This document shows, piece after piece, positions 32,194-32,350 of a stretch of DNA of 32,350 nt. The notes under the pieces are model-generated. The model did not search any database. It saw only the letters and a program-made list of their open reading frames with translations, and had not been told where the DNA came from. This DNA is from Prevotella sp. UBA2809. Its GTDB lineage: Bacteria > Bacteroidota > Bacteroidia > Bacteroidales > Bacteroidaceae. The position numbers and the translations under genes are program-made. Positions within the stretch are counted from its first letter, which is position 1. Every line of letters starts with the position of its first letter. Location: contig DEHD01000026.1 of the NCBI GenBank assembly GCA_002351725.1, positions 50,043 to 82,392 on the forward strand, read 5' to 3'.

Positions 32194-32300
32194 TGAGAGG
32201 TTGTTGAGAGGTTTAGTGAGAGGTTGAAGAAACCTCTCACGCCTCTGCACCTCCTGTGTTTATGCGGCTTTCAGCCCATCTGAATGAGAGGTGGAGAGTT
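32194..32300 (-). repeat. Right inverted arm of the vapE unit, with iterons
   Basis: This arm is the inverted counterpart of 30684-30790. TGAGAGGT occurs at 32194, 32205, 32217 and 32285, with one inverted ACCTCTCA at 32232, mirroring the left arm. Spacing of the three inner copies is 11 and 12 bp. Poly-T and poly-A follow outside (32299-32325). The last 50 bases of the window show nothing else. Confidence 0.9.
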
Positions 32301-32350
32301 TTTTTCAAAAAAAATATTTTTAGGTATTAATAACCCGTTGGCGGAATTAA

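Noticed and set aside
30684..32300. ACCTCTCA repeats as a CRISPR array
   Set aside because: Units are 8 bp, spacing is 11-12 bp in clusters, and no cas genes are present; iterons in inverted arms fit better.
30660..32330. Target-site duplication flanking the vapE unit
   Set aside because: The sequences just outside the arms are T- or A-rich and do not give a convincing direct repeat.

Overview
The window reads as a chromosome segment from a Bacteroidales bacterium, most likely Prevotella or a close relative. Promoters have the Bacteroidetes form (TTG or TTTG, 19-20 bases, then TAnnTTTG), Shine-Dalgarno sites are mostly absent, lipoproteins carry acidic residues after the lipid cysteine, and the families present (DapL, long PurF, DUF4465, BtuG-type propeller, VapE/DUF3874) are typical of that group. 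No rRNA, tRNA or CRISPR was seen.

Layout. 1-10.6 kb is a nitrogen-assimilation block: the N-terminal part of gltB (minus, cut by the left edge), a pyrG-purF pair, dapL (minus), then glnK-amtB-outer-membrane barrel-asnB closed by a good terminator. The gltB and glnK promoters carry the same 16-base operator-like word at the same position, suggesting one nitrogen regulator. 10.7-12.7 kb has a small TonB-domain protein overlapping a membrane-spanning TPR/helix-turn-helix regulator. 12.7-16.3 kb (minus) is a GH36 alpha-galactosidase followed by a Tat-exported iron-sulfur aldo/keto reductase. mntP lies at 16.4 kb.

17.0-25.4 kb is a vitamin B12 locus. A cobalamin riboswitch precedes a five-gene minus-strand operon: btuB, btuG, a surface protein with an 8-bp tandem repeat inside its signal peptide, a DUF4465 lipoprotein, and a BtuF-like binding protein. 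An ABC ATPase and a CobD-like enzyme converge on it from the plus strand. No BtuC-type permease lies in the window.

25.5-30 kb is accessory: a YghZ-type reductase, a minimal nucleotidyltransferase with a 37-bp palindrome at its promoter and an unrecognised partner, two small lipoproteins, a LysM-barrel protein and a coiled-coil lipoprotein. A roughly 350-nt structured RNA gene with its own promoter and terminator (about 29.95-30.30 kb, minus) was not identified.

30.4-32.35 kb holds a decayed dinD remnant and then a compact unit: a solitary VapE-type helicase gene bracketed by two inverted arms of about 107 bp carrying helically phased ACCTCTCA iterons beside an AT-rich stretch. It looks like a minimal replicon or satellite element and is the best candidate for something undescribed.
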